This document shows positions 33,120-44,490 of a stretch of DNA of 64,000 nt, one piece after another. The position numbers and the translations under genes were made by a program. The notes beneath the pieces are model-generated. The model ran no database searches, was not told the origin of the DNA, and saw nothing but the letters and a program-made list of their open reading frames with translations. The DNA lies in contig OY992540.1 in the NCBI GenBank assembly GCA_963921195.1, positions 172,138,896-172,202,895 of the forward strand, read 5' to 3'. The stretch comes from Pegoplata infirma. Taxonomy: Eukaryota > Arthropoda > Insecta > Diptera > Anthomyiidae. The first letter of the stretch is position 1, and the number at the start of each line of letters is the position of its first letter.

Positions 33120-33930
33120 TAGTGTTTATAAAAAACCGACATTTTAGGAAACCGGTTTCTCGGTTAACCGAAAATCAGCTATTTCGGTTAACCGGTTTTC
33201 TCGGTTTAACCGGAATAAAAAAACCGGTTAACCGGTTTTTTTTCTTTAACTGACAAAACCAAAAAATACTTGAAAATAGCTAATTTTTATTAAATAATAT
33301 AGCGAATATAGCTTAAGTTAACATATTTGTTTCTTTCATCAAGGTTTGCAACTGTTACCATATAAAAATAACGGTATTTAAATAATGTACTTTATTTTCG
33401 CATATTCACTGGAACTTTAATTTAATTTTTATTGGCTTTATTTAAAAAAAAAATACATCAATTCGTTATAAGTAAATTGGAGTGCAGTATTTTTTTCATG
33501 TTCCCCCGATTTTAAGCCGGTTGGCTTGTTTGACTGTCTGGTTAACAGTCACTTAATAAGTTTTCCATAAAAGTGTCAAAAAACGCTTACAACGGTGAGT
33601 ATTTCAAATATTTATCTGTTTCGAAATAAAATTCCTACATGATAAATTGTTTCTTGAAGTGAAAAACTATTTTAGACTTTCTTTCTCAAGGATTTTCAAG
33701 GTGTTTTCAAAGAAATTTTGAAAATTTCATAAAAAATAAGTGTAAACCATTAATATTTGCGAAAATATTCCGTTTTGAATGTATTTAAAAAAACCGGTTA
33801 ACCGACAGGAAAAAACCGGTTTTCGGTGCACCGGAAATTTTTAATTCCGGTTAACCGGTTTGCAAAAAAACCGACATTTTGGAAAAAAACCGGTTTTTCG
33901 GTTAACCGGTTAACCGGTTTATAAACACTA
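33120..33930. mobile_element. hAT-type element, 811 bp
   Basis: Ends TAGTGTTTATAAA/TTTATAAACACTA. The exact 8-bp duplication ctccgtag flanks it (33112-33119, 33931-33938). Both subterminal regions carry many ggttaaccggtt motifs, likely transposase-binding repeats. No transposase frame. Confidence 0.92.
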
Positions 33931-33938
33931 CTCCGTAG

Positions 33939-34433
33939 CCAAAATAATTTTGTTTTTTTAGTTGTGTTATTTAAATTAAATGAAATGTTTCGCACATAAA
34001 AACTAGTGATGAATTACATATTTTAAAATGATAAAATCAAAGAAAAGTTTTTTGCGCATCTCACGATAACTAGCTGAACCTAAAGGAGCTCACTTAACCC
34101 AATTCACTAATCTGTAAATAACTTCTTTAACTTTTCACTTTTAGTCACGACTAGCTAAGAATGTAAATTCCAGTTAAATGTACAGAATGTGCTTCAATTT
34201 TTAACACTGCATCAGGCAGATCCAAACTATTAGAAAAATTTAAAATCATTTTCCGTTCACTCACAAAAGCAACTTACGTTCTCCAGATGACTGTTTTACT
34301 TGTATCGTTTCTTTCGACAGATCGGAAAAGTGTCACCATGGAATGGTCCAATTTCTAACCTTAGCCGATTAGCCTATCAAAAATAATGTTCCATATAAAC
34401 TTTGAATTGTGTGTACGTAGTATAATGGCACTA
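33939..34433. other. Non-coding, nothing recognised
   Basis: AT-rich sequence without a recognisable gene, repeat or element. Confidence 0.4.
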
Positions 34434-35163
34434 CACACAGAAAACAAATTTGCAATTTTCAACTGAAATTCAGTTGTTCACAGAAAAAAATAAAAAAAAA
34501 ATTTGAGTAAATTTTTAATACTATTGAGTAAAAAATTACTCAATTTTCCACCAGTAAACGATTTAATAGTATTGAGTAAACTTTTAATAAAAAATTATTA
34601 AATGCTTAATAAAAAATTTGAGTAAATTATTAATTCACACAATTAAATCTTTACTTAAAATTTTTTAATATTTTTAAGTAACTTTTAATTGTGTCAAGTA
34701 AAAATTTACTCAAAATGTATCAAATTATTTTTTTTAAAAGTTTAAAAAGTTTCTAATTTTTTTTTTTTCCAAAAAAATTGCTTTTTACAAACTTTACCAA
34801 ATATACTTATGTCTTCAAGACAAAGTAAAATTTTATAAAGATGATTTCAAACTTTCATATACATATACAAAAAACAATAAACTAAATGAGAATTCAAAAC
34901 ACCAAGAGAAAAAAAAATAAATAAAAAAAAAATATTAAATTTGTATTAAATTATTTACTCAAATTTTATTTTCAATTTTTGAGTAAATTTTTAATTGCGT
35001 CAATTAAAAATTACTCAAATTTTTTTAAAAAAATTAAACAAGTGATTACTCAAATTTGTTTCCCCCATATTTTTTTCTGTGTTGCAACAAAAATTCAGTT
35101 GATGCATTTGTATTATAGTTGTAATTACTTAATATCGATAGCTACAACTGAATTTTGTTGATA
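34434..35163. mobile_element. CACACAG-type MITE carrying a nested copy
   Basis: It begins cacacagaaaacaaatttgc with aactgaaattcagttg, like the element at 3201-3447, and is interrupted at 34479 by a relative. aaaattcagttg resumes after 35083. The right end of the outer element is not clear; it may extend past the small element at 35164-35345 to about 35400. Confidence 0.55.
34479..35081. mobile_element. 603-bp CACAG/CTGTG element
   Basis: Ends CACAGAAAAAAAT and (inverted) CACAGAAAAAAAT match exactly over 13 bases; aaatttgagtaa follows close inside on both sides. TT lies on each flank. The interior is made of gagtaaa/tttactc motifs in both orientations. Confidence 0.75.
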
Positions 35164-35345
35164 CACACAAAAAAAAAATTAAAAAAATTGTGCCAGTTTT
35201 TGGTTTAATTACAACCTATAAAGTGGTTTTGGATAACTTACCAAAGTTTTTGCTCTAAAAAACTTAGGTAAATTATCCAAAACCACTTTATAGGTTGTAT
35301 TATCCCCAAAACGGACATAATTTTTTTATATTTTTTTTTTGTGTG
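35164..35345. mobile_element. Foldback MITE with TA flanks
   Basis: A 182-bp element with ends CACACAAAAAAA/TTTTTTTGTGTG and TA on each side (35162-35163, 35346-35347). Internal arms include acaacctataaagtggtttt, inverted with few changes at about 35275-35300. TA duplication suggests Tc1/mariner-type mobilisation. Confidence 0.75.
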
Positions 35346-36300
35346 TACAACTGTATTTTAATTAAAACAACTACAAAATTCGTTTGCCATAGCGAAATAC
35401 AGAAGGGTTAAAATTTGTATAACCAACGAATGGATTTTCCCGACCACCTTTGAATCTTATGAAACTTAGTTGTCTTTTTTCACCTTACTTAACTAAGATA
35501 AACGTAAAAATTTTAGGCTTCCAGCTTCTTTAGTTCCTGAGATACGGCGCGTCAAAAAATGAAAAAATCATTAACATCACATATAAGTGATCTGCCATTA
35601 TAATTTATATATCAAAAAGTTTTTAACTTACATGGTCAAAATTGGTCTTATTTTAAAGGTATTGAGAATAGCTTTTAAACTGCATTTAGTTAAATTTTGT
35701 TTCTGAAAGGTCAAAGGTTACTGTCACATGATTTAAAGTTTGGGAAGCTATATCTCAAAAAATGAAATTTTTAAAATTCTGGAAAAAATATATGCTAATC
35801 CTGATAGTATTCTTTGCATTTTGTGCCAAAAATTTTGAGTGAGCTCTTATTAGTTCCAGAGATATTGATAAAAATGTGAAATTGTTTGAAAAAATTTTAT
35901 ATTTTTTTTGTATATATTTTTTTTTTAATTTATTTCAAACCACTGCTTTCGATTTAATAAAAAACTTTATGAGAAAAACTAAACAAATGTTGAATAGTTT
36001 TCCTACGTGCACTAGGTTTTTTATTTAAATTTGAATTTTTGTAAATATTTTAATCAATAACCAGCAAAAGTTCATTACAATAAAATAACTTCAGGTTAAA
36101 TGGGTAAGCTTCCACATTACCGAATATATATCAAAAGTAAACATTAAACAAAAATTAAAAAAATATATAGTTAAATTTTATATAAAATTTTACGCTTATT
36201 AAACAATAGCCCTGTTTTTTGCAGACCGGATTAAGATTAGGATTAACTCTATTTAGTTAAAAAATGGATCAAATCAAGTCCAGAAATTTTTTTTATATTT
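35346..36300. other. Non-coding, nothing recognised
   Basis: AT-rich, no gene. It ends at the assembly gap. Confidence 0.4.
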
Positions 36301-36500
36301 NNNNNNNNNNNNNNNNNNNNNNNNNNNNNNNNNNNNNNNNNNNNNNNNNNNNNNNNNNNNNNNNNNNNNNNNNNNNNNNNNNNNNNNNNNNNNNNNNNNN
36401 NNNNNNNNNNNNNNNNNNNNNNNNNNNNNNNNNNNNNNNNNNNNNNNNNNNNNNNNNNNNNNNNNNNNNNNNNNNNNNNNNNNNNNNNNNNNNNNNNNNN
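36301..36500. other. Assembly gap (200 N)
   Basis: Exactly 200 undetermined bases, probably a placeholder length. Open frames crossing it are meaningless. Confidence 0.99.
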
Positions 36501-36782
36501 TTTGAACAAAAGTTCATAAACTCAAAAGTCAGATACAGCACCGTTGTTACCATAATACTAATTTACAAATTAAATTTCACAAAAAAAATATTTTTTAAAA
36601 ATTCATTTCTCTACTTCTTTTACGAAGAAAATAAGAGAAATTTTACAAAAATCTGTTAAAAATTGTTAAAATTACATGCATTTGAACAAAAATTCATAAA
36701 TTCGGTTTTTATATGAATACAGTTATATTTGTGGTGTTTTGCATTTGGCACACCCAAAATAAACAAAAACAACTGTATTTGT
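36501..36782. other. Non-coding, nothing recognised
   Basis: AT-rich sequence between the gap and the next Helentron; no gene. Confidence 0.4.
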
Positions 36783-37390
36783 AACAAGTAGAAAAGTTAA
36801 ATTCGACTTGGCCGACAATGCCTTTTTCTAACTTGAACAAAATAAAATTATTGATTAGCAAAATTTTTTTTGAGTGTAAAATTTTTTTCGAGTGTATTTT
36901 TTTAGTGTCAAATTATTTTTGAGTGACAAAAATACGTTGTAAAATATTTTTGTTTTTAAAATATGTTTAACGGGTTTTCAACACGTGAATTTAAGGTGAA
37001 ACTAATCTGAAATTCACGGTTTTGCTAATAGCTTTTGAACCACTGAACCGAATTGGCTGAAATTCAATACGAACTAGGCAACAGGAACGACAAATATATA
37101 TGTTAAGCTTCAGCATCCTCAGAATTGCCTTTCGAAAGTTAGCGTGTTTTTGAACTCGTAAATTCTCAAAAAAATCCTTGCCGAAATTCAGTGTTTTGCT
37201 CATAACTTTTGAACCACTGGACCGATTTCGCTAGATTGCAATACCAACCTGACCAGGTAAACCAAACTTCAGGAGACTCCGTAAAGTCTATCAAAAGTTA
37301 GCGTGTTTTCAACAGACACACAGACACACGAACGGACGGACGGACATCGCTAGATCGTCTTGGAATCGATCGAGGATCACGAATATATAT

Positions 37391-39921
37391 GGGGCATTCC
37401 ATGTGAAATCGGATACTGTGAATTTTTTTTTTTTAGATTTTCCCAATTTATTTACAGTTTTTAGTACCCCTTCGTAGTAAATTTTCAGATTTTTTTGATG
37501 ACCCGTTCAAAAGATATCGAATTTTTAAAAATTGGTTCCTTTACTCAAACTTATTTTACTCATAACTTCTTCAATAATGGTCCAAATTTCAAGTTTTTAT
37601 ACCATCCACTTAGTGATAGAGGGTATATATAAGTTTGTCATTCTGTTTGTAACTAAATATCGGTCTGGGATCCCATAAAGTATATATATTCATGATGCCC
37701 GATCGATTTTAAGACATTCTAGCGATGTCCGTCTGTCCGTCTGTCCGTCTGTCCGTCTGTCCGTCTGTCCGTCTGTCCGTCTGTCCGTCTGTCCGTCTGT
37801 CCGTCTGTCCGTCTGTCCGTCTGTCTGTCTGTGGAAAATGCTCTCACGGACAAAATATTGCACAGAGATGACTGAAACTTAACATATTTATTGGAAGTTC
37901 TCCCGAGAAGTTTGGTATTGCATTTGAGCGATATCGGTTCAGCGGTTCAAAAGTTATGAATGAAAATGTAAGCACACCTCAAAAATTTCAGTACATTCAA
38001 TATAACCTAAAAATACAAAATGTTTTAACTCGGCTTCTGGTTGACATATGTGAACATAACTGAACACCAAATGGTATTTAAATAAGTACGAACATATTTT
38101 TGACAAAAAAAGAAAAAAATCGCGGATTTTTTTTTACCAAAATTTTTTTTCGCGGAATTTTTTTTTTCAAATTTTTTTTTTTTTTGTGTTATTTCCTTTT
38201 AAATAAAGTTTTTTGCAATAATCTTTTTGAAATTGTGGAGGGTATCACTACATTCGGCAAGGCCGAATTTAACTTTTTTACTTGTTTTTTTCTAAATTTT
38301 TGTTTTTTTACGTACTTTTTAAAAAAAGATCCCAAATAAATCTTAAAAGCGCTCTAGTAAGCGATTTTTAAGTTTTAAAATTTAAATCTCATTTTTGAAA
38401 ATGTTTGTACTCTTCGATTTTTTTTAAAAGGTTTTGGTGTAAAACTTCTATCGATTCTACAAACTTTTTGCCCAGGAGGATCGTGGGATAACGATTATTA
38501 CTATTTTTTAGAATTTTTTTAAAAAATTTTATTGTAATTTTTCAATCTTAAAATCATTTCTACTGCTCAAATGGTGCTTCATAGAGGGGTCTTTTATAAG
38601 ACCGACCCCCAATTAATTTTTTCGTCTAAACATTTCTTTGGAACAAACTAATACCATATCTCCAATTTCTAAGGGGGCTCCCACACAAAACGACATTTTT
38701 TAAAATTTGCTCCAACCGCTCTAACTGCCCTAATTGTGCCCTTAGAGCAACAAAATATATGACAGACCCACAATATTTTTTTAGTCCAAACATTTTCACT
38801 GAACACACCTACTCTCTATCTTTAACTGTTAAGGCGGTCCCCATACAATTTTTTTTTTATTTTTTGTAAATTTTTTTTATTTAGTCAGCTTCTACCGGTC
38901 CAATGGTGCGTCCGAGAGGGGTCATTAGTGAGACCGACCCCTTACAATTTTTTTTTTAAATATACCTAAGCCCTATCTCCACTCCCTAAGTAGGCTCCCA
39001 TACAAATAAAAGTTGGAGCAAATTTTAAAAAAATGTAATTTTGTATGGGAGCCTACTTAGGGAGTGGAGATAGGGCGTAGGTATATTTAAAAAAAAATGT
39101 TGTAGGGTAAAAATAAATGGGGGTCGGTCTCACTAATGACCCCTCTCGGACGCACCATTGGACCGGTAGAAGCTGATTAAATAAAACAAATTTACAAAAA
39201 ATAAAAAAAAAATGTATGGGGACCGCCTTAACAATTAGAGATAGAGGATTGGTGTGTTCACAGAAAATGTTTGGACTAAAAAAATATTGTGGGTCGGTCA
39301 TACATTTTGTTGCTCTAAGGTGACTATTACGGCAGTTAGAGCGGTTGGATCAAATTTTAAAAAATGTCGTTTTCTGTGGGAGCCCCCTTAGAAATTGGAG
39401 CTAGAATATTAGTTTGTTCCAGGACCCCTCTATGACGCACCATTGGAGCAGTATGAATGATTTTAAGATGTAAAATTACAATAAAATTTTTTTCAAAAAA
39501 TTTAAAAAAATTGTAATAATCGTTATCCCACGATCCTCCTGGGCAAAAAATTTGTAGAATCGATAGATGTTTTACACAAACAAATTTCAAAAAAATCAAA
39601 GAGTACAAACATTTTCAAAAATGAGATTTAAATTTTAAAACTTAAAAATCGCATACTAGAGCGCTTTTAAGAATTTTTTGGGATTTTTTTTTTAAAGTAC
39701 GTAAAAAAACAAAAATTTTGCAAAAAAGTTATGAGTAAAAGAAGTTTGAGTAAAGGAACAAACTACCAATTTTTAAAAATTCGATATCTTTTGAACGGGT
39801 CATCAAAAAAATCTGAAAATTTACCACGAAGGAGTTTTCGAAGGGTACTAAAAACTGTTAACAAATTGGGAAAATCTAAAAAAAAAAAATTCAAAGGGTC
39901 CGATTTGACATGGAATGCCCC
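37391..39921. mobile_element. 2.5-kb foldback element
   Basis: Termini GGGGCATTCCATGTGAAATC/GATTTGACATGGAATGCCCC. The inverted arms are about 0.9 kb each. The left arm is 37391-37595 plus 38287-39010 (interrupted by an inverted Helentron) and the right arm 39035-39921. Paired landmarks: gacccgttcaaaagatatcg/cgatatcttttgaacgggtc, aggaggatcgtgggataacg and its reverse, and tggaccggtag and its reverse. The centre is near 39000-39040. No coding sequence; arms diverge by a few percent. Confidence 0.88.
37596..38286 (-). mobile_element. Helentron-type element in reverse orientation, family A copy 3
   Basis: It runs from ataccatccacttagtgatag to the reversed 5' end ttcggcaaggccgaattt...cttgtt. The microsatellite is here an unusually pure run of about thirteen gtccgtct units (37728-37832). 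It interrupts the left arm of the foldback element, so it is the youngest of the three nested layers. Confidence 0.82.
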
Positions 39922-40411
39922 ATATACTTTATGGGGTCCTAGACCAATAGTTCGAGCTGTTACAAACGGAATGACAAACTTATATATACCCTCTATCACT
40001 AGAGTGGAGGGTATAATCACTGAATTTATAACCTTTTGTTGAAATGCATGTAACTTCTACACTTTTTGACGGATTTTATTAAAAAACCCATTTAAATTGA
40101 AGTGTAACTGTCTATATATCGATAAAAAGATTTTAAGGCGATAATCAGATATAAAAAAAATTACAGAGAAAAAAATCTAAAAAAAGTACTTTTTGGGAAT
40201 TTTACTTTTGGTACTTTTTATATTTTGTGAAAGAAAATTTTTTTAAAAACTTGAAATGTGTAATGTAAGAAAGTTTTTGGAAAAAGTACTTTTTATTTCT
40301 TTGTAGGAGGCTTTTTTTTAAATTCCGGTACTTTTTTATATTTTCTAAAATTATGGTACAAACAATAACATTTTAAAAAATTATAACTTACAATTACTTA
40401 TTTTTAACAAA

Positions 40412-40685
40412 CCCGGGTAAAAATGAAATAAATATGATCATATATGAAGATATATGGATCATATATGGATTTATATAACCATATATTATCATATATGCCT
40501 CCATATATGTTCATATATGATCTGATCCGAAAATTGGCCCGATATGAGGTCATATCGGGCCAATTTTCGGATCAGATCATATATGAACATATATGGAGGC
40601 ATATATGATAATATATGGTTATATAAATCCATATATGATCCATATATCTTCATATATGATCATATATATTTCATTTTTACCCGGG
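40412..40685. mobile_element. 274-bp near-perfect palindromic MITE
   Basis: CCCGGGTAAAAATGAAATA at one end is inverted at the other. The arms run about 128 bp to the centre gatatgaggtcatatc with almost no mismatch. The interior is gatcatatatg-type sequence. The termini resemble the CCCGAGTAAAAAT ends of the element at 56944-59712. Confidence 0.85.
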
Positions 40686-40847
40686 AAGAATTTACTTTTC
40701 TAAATTTCGTTTAAATTGAAGTGAAACTGACGATACATCGATAAACCGATTTTAAGGCGTTAATCAGATATAAAAATATTTTACAGAGAAAAAAAAAAAT
40801 CTGAAAAATACTTTTTGGAAATTTTACTTTTGGTACTTTTTATATAT

Positions 40848-41755
40848 CGAGGGCCTATATTCAAAACCCTCTATCTGAAAAACTCAACTTTTCAGGAGAG
40901 CCAAAAAACTGTTTATTTCGTGTATTGTTAGAGTAATTAAAATTCGATATTCTACAATATTTTTTAAATCAACTACTGAATTTCACATATAATTCGTTTT
41001 TAAAATTTTGCAGTATTATAATATATTATATAGAAGGTTCTGTTTCTTAAAAATATTAAGTACATGTATGAAAATGATCAGATAGAGGGTTTTGCATTTT
41101 AATAAAAAATAATTATTATGATTTCATTTACGACATCGGTAAATGTTTAATGTGATTTATTAATAATAACGGCTTATAAAAATTTCCCAAATCGCGGTTT
41201 TGGTTCGCAGGTGCTGATTTTTAAGACAAAAATTATTTTTTTTACCGAATTCATCTCAAAAGTTGACAACTGTTGAGTATGTTATGTTAAAAATAGTGAA
41301 AAAAAGTAAAAACGCGATTTTTTTCCACAGATGCTGATCAGCATCGCGATTTTTAAGATTAAAATATTTGTTTCATAATTTACACAAGACATCACAATTT
41401 TAAGCCATATTTTTCAAAAAAGTCAAACAAGAATTTTCAGAAAAAAATAGCATCAGTGGACCAAAATCATGGTTCTAGAATTTTGTTGACAAATTCATGT
41501 TCAGCGTGCAAATGATGAAATTCTTTTAAAAAATATTTATAAATTAATTATTTGAAAAGATAGAGGGTTTTGCATTCAGAATAATTAATTGTGTAAGAGA
41601 TAGAGAAAACCAAAAATGCAAATAAAATAGCAAAAAAAAAATATTTATGTTTTGAATTTCACACCATAGATGAGGGCCGTTTTACTAAATATTTTGCCAT
41701 GAAAAAGTTATTTTCGTGAAAATAGAAGTTAGAGTGTTTTGAATATATGCCCTCG
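40848..41755. mobile_element. 908-bp element with CGAGGGC ends
   Basis: Ends CGAGGGCCTATATTCAAAAC and (inverted) CGAGGGCATATATTCAAAAC differ at one of 20 positions; atat flanks both sides. gatagagggttttgcat occurs twice inside (41084, 41561) and inverted just inside the left end. No gene. Confidence 0.8.
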
Positions 41756-42890
41756 ATATTCTGAAAAAAGAGTTATAAAAACTTGAAATTTGCTATGTAG
41801 GATCCTTTGGTGAAAAAAACTTTCTGAAAAAGTATTTTTTGAAATTGCGGTTCTTTTATATATTTTCTAAAATAATGGTCCTATCAACTTGAAATTCGGA
41901 ATGTAGGTTCACCTCCCGGAATTAGACTAGATTAGACTGGATTTTTGGCTATGTTGATTCCAAGCGAATAAAAAGGGCAAAAAACTGTACTTTTGGTACA
42001 TTTTATATTTCCTGAAATAATGGACATAGAGACTTAAAAGTTAGAATGTAGAATTCTCCAGCGAAAAAAAACATTTTGGAAATTCCGAATTTAAAGGGGA
42101 CGAAAAAGGGGTAAAATATTGTACTTTGATATTTTTTTCTTTTTAAATAATGGCTTCAGAAATTCAAATTAGGAATGCCCTGATGAAACCAAAAACATTT
42201 TGGAAAAAGTATTTTTGGAAACTACGTTTCTAAGGATTATAAAAGGGGTAAAAAAGTGTACTTTTGTTCCTTTTTTATTTCCTGAAATAATAATCATAGA
42301 GTCTTAATATTTGGAATGTAAGTTCCTTTGGTGAAAAAATATTTTAGAAATGGTACTTTTTAGAAATTTTGTTTCTACGGAATCAGAAATGGGTTGCTTT
42401 GGACCATTCAGCAAAAAAATATTTAAAAAGAACGTTTTGGAAATTTGTATACTAAGGGAAAAAGAAAGGTTGAATAAGTGTATTTTTTTACTATTTTTAA
42501 TTCTTGAACAAACTTCAACTTTAAAAAAAGGCACCTTAGCGAAAAAAAGTTTTGGAAAAAAGTTCTTTTTGGAAAGTCGAATTCTTAAGGTAAAAGAAAG
42601 GTTAGAAATTTGTACTTCGGTTTTTTTTTATCTCCTAAAATAATGGTTCTAGAAACTTGATATTTAGAATGTAGGATCATCACGCAAAATAAAAAAACAT
42701 TCTGACAAAAGTTTCTTTTAGAAAGTTTCAAATGTTAGAGGTTAAAAAGTGTTATTTGGTATTTTTTCGATCTCATGAAAAAATTTTGATCATCCATTTT
42801 GAAAAAGTCTTTTGCGAATTTCTGGCACTAAGAATTTACTTTGTTACTCTTTGGGTTTCTTGAAAATGGTTTAATAAACTTGAAATTTTC

Positions 42891-43488
42891 AACAAATCTC
42901 CAAAAAAAAAGAAAAAAAAAACAAAACAAAATTTTCAGAAAAAAGAAATTGAATTTTGTGTTGGAGAAAAGGCGTAAACAATTTGTAAAATATGGGTAGA
43001 TTTACTGAGATGTATATCTAACAGATTGAGATGTATATCTATTGAGATGTATATCTAACAGCCAATGTAACGTCATCTCCTTTAGAAAATAATTTTTAAT
43101 CAAATATGGCTCAATACTTATACCCCGAAATACAGGTAATTCAATATCGTATGATTCCGGACTAAACTGGGTGTTTTAATTTTGCTATTTAAATTATTTT
43201 TAACATTTGTTTTAAAGGACGATCACAATTAAATTAAATAAAGATTCCGTAGGAAAGATTTCCAGAAATGGGGACTGAAATCCAGATCCTTTTATTATCC
43301 GATATTCAATACAACCGGTAACGAAGTACCGGTCTGGTAAGCATATTCGTGCCTCTCCTATTACATTTTTTAGCGCAAAAATTCTACAAAAATTGAAATT
43401 TTTGGAACTTTAGAAAAAAGTTAAAAGAAAATTTAAACGTTCTTCAAAAATCCATAACATCGATCTGTCCTTGAATTAGCTGAAATTC
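42891..43488. other. Non-coding, nothing recognised
   Basis: AT-rich; tgagatgtatatcta occurs twice near 43005-43050. No gene. Confidence 0.4.
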
Positions 43489-44054
43489 AACAAGTGAAAG
43501 TGTTAAATTCGGCTGTGTCGAATCTTTTATACCCTCCAAACACGTAAAAAAAAACAGGGGCGTCTTTTTTTTTTTTTTTGGGGGGGGGGGGTAAAGTCGT
43601 TTGGAGACAACCTTCCTGGATCCAACTGCAAGACTTTGAACTTCTTTTGAGATAAAAGTGTTTCGTTTGCTACGGAAAAGTACAAAAAACCTATAAAAAT
43701 GGATTTTTTTAGGGGTTTTTTAGTTCTTAAGAGGGGAACTTTTTCCCCCTGATCCGATTTTGCCCATGTTCGAACTTAACCAGCCCAATACTATAAGACC
43801 TATTCGTGCCAAATTTCAGGAGTCTAACTCTTTTACTTTGGACTGTATCGTGTCTTCCACAGACGGACGGACGGACAGACGGACAGACGGACAGACGAAC
43901 AGACGGATGGACGGACGGACAGATGGACATCGCTAGAATGTCTTAGAATGGATCACTGATCAATAATATATGGGGTCCTAGACCGATATTTCGATGCGTT
44001 ACACGCGGAATGACAAAGTGAGTATACCCCCATACTGTGGTTGGAGGGTATAAA
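43489..44054 (+). mobile_element. Helentron-type element, family B copy 1
   Basis: The 5' end has aaattcggctgtgtcgaatc and ttataccctcc. A T/G homopolymer junction lies at 43567-43591. The middle reads ccgattttgcccatgttcga, followed by a (GACG)n tract (43862-43925), the core catcgctagaatgtcttaga, and ggttggagggtataaaa. Family B differs from family A in the middle but keeps the core and the ends. Confidence 0.82.
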
Positions 44055-44490
44055 AAAATCCAGGGGCGTATTTTTTTTTTGGGGGGGTTAGTGGGAGACG
44101 TTAGGGGCACCTTCCCCTTGCTATTTTGAACTTCTTTTAAAATAAGAATGTTGCATTTGCTTAGCAAAAGTACAAAAAACCCTTCAAAAAATGCGTTTTT
44201 TCTTAGGTTGGTTTAGTTCTCCAAGGGTTAACTTTTTCCCCTTGGTCCGATTTTGCCCATTTCCGAACTTAACCTGCCTAGGAATATAAGACATATTCGT
44301 GCCAAACTACGGAAGTCTAGCTCTTTAATTTTGGACTGTATCGTGTCTTTTACAGACGGACAGACTGACGGACGGACATCGCTAGAATGTCTTAGAATCG
44401 ATCACTGATCAATAAAATATATACTTTATGGGGTCCTAGACCGATATTTCGATGCGTTACACACGGAATGACAAAGTGAGTATATATAGT
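44055..44490 (+). mobile_element. Helentron-type element, family B copy 2 (5'-truncated, tandem)
   Basis: It follows copy 1 head to tail, starting inside the homopolymer region (caggggcgtattttt) and running to gaatgacaaagtgagtatat. It lacks the 5' end and the final ggagggtataaa. Tandem copies sharing an end are common for rolling-circle elements. Confidence 0.75.

Larger units (their letters stand above)
36783..40017 (+). mobile_element. Helentron-type element, family A copy 2, split by a foldback element
   Basis: The 5' part is 36783-37390 (aacaagtagaaaagttaaat to gaatatatat) and the 3' part 39922-40017 (atatactttatggggtcc to gtggagggtataa). Family A copies elsewhere read gaatatatatacttt across the break. 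Comparison shows a 4-bp duplication (atat) around the inserted element. This copy lacks the gaataccctccac segment of copies 1 and 4. Confidence 0.85.
40140..42890 (+). repeat. Diverged ~130-150-bp tandem array
   Basis: Units contain acttgaaatttggaatgtag, ctttggtgaaaaaa, ggaaaaagtactttttgg, aaaggggtaaaaa and tttcctgaaataatgg. The aataatgg motif is at 41870, 42016, 42146, 42286 and 42639. Similar units recur at 46430-46760. Two elements interrupt the array (40412-40685 and 40848-41755). Long open frames here (e.g. 42350-42643) are by-products. Confidence 0.7.

Noticed and set aside
36249..36659. Open frames across the N gap
   Set aside because: They consist mainly of undetermined residues.
39731..40042. 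103-residue frame ending in a protein-like segment
   Set aside because: It spans the right arm of the foldback element and the conserved 3' end of a Helentron, both non-coding.
43727..43930. 67-residue Ser/Pro/Val-rich protein
   Set aside because: It reads through the (GACG)n microsatellite and core of a Helentron copy; similar frames occur in other copies for the same reason.
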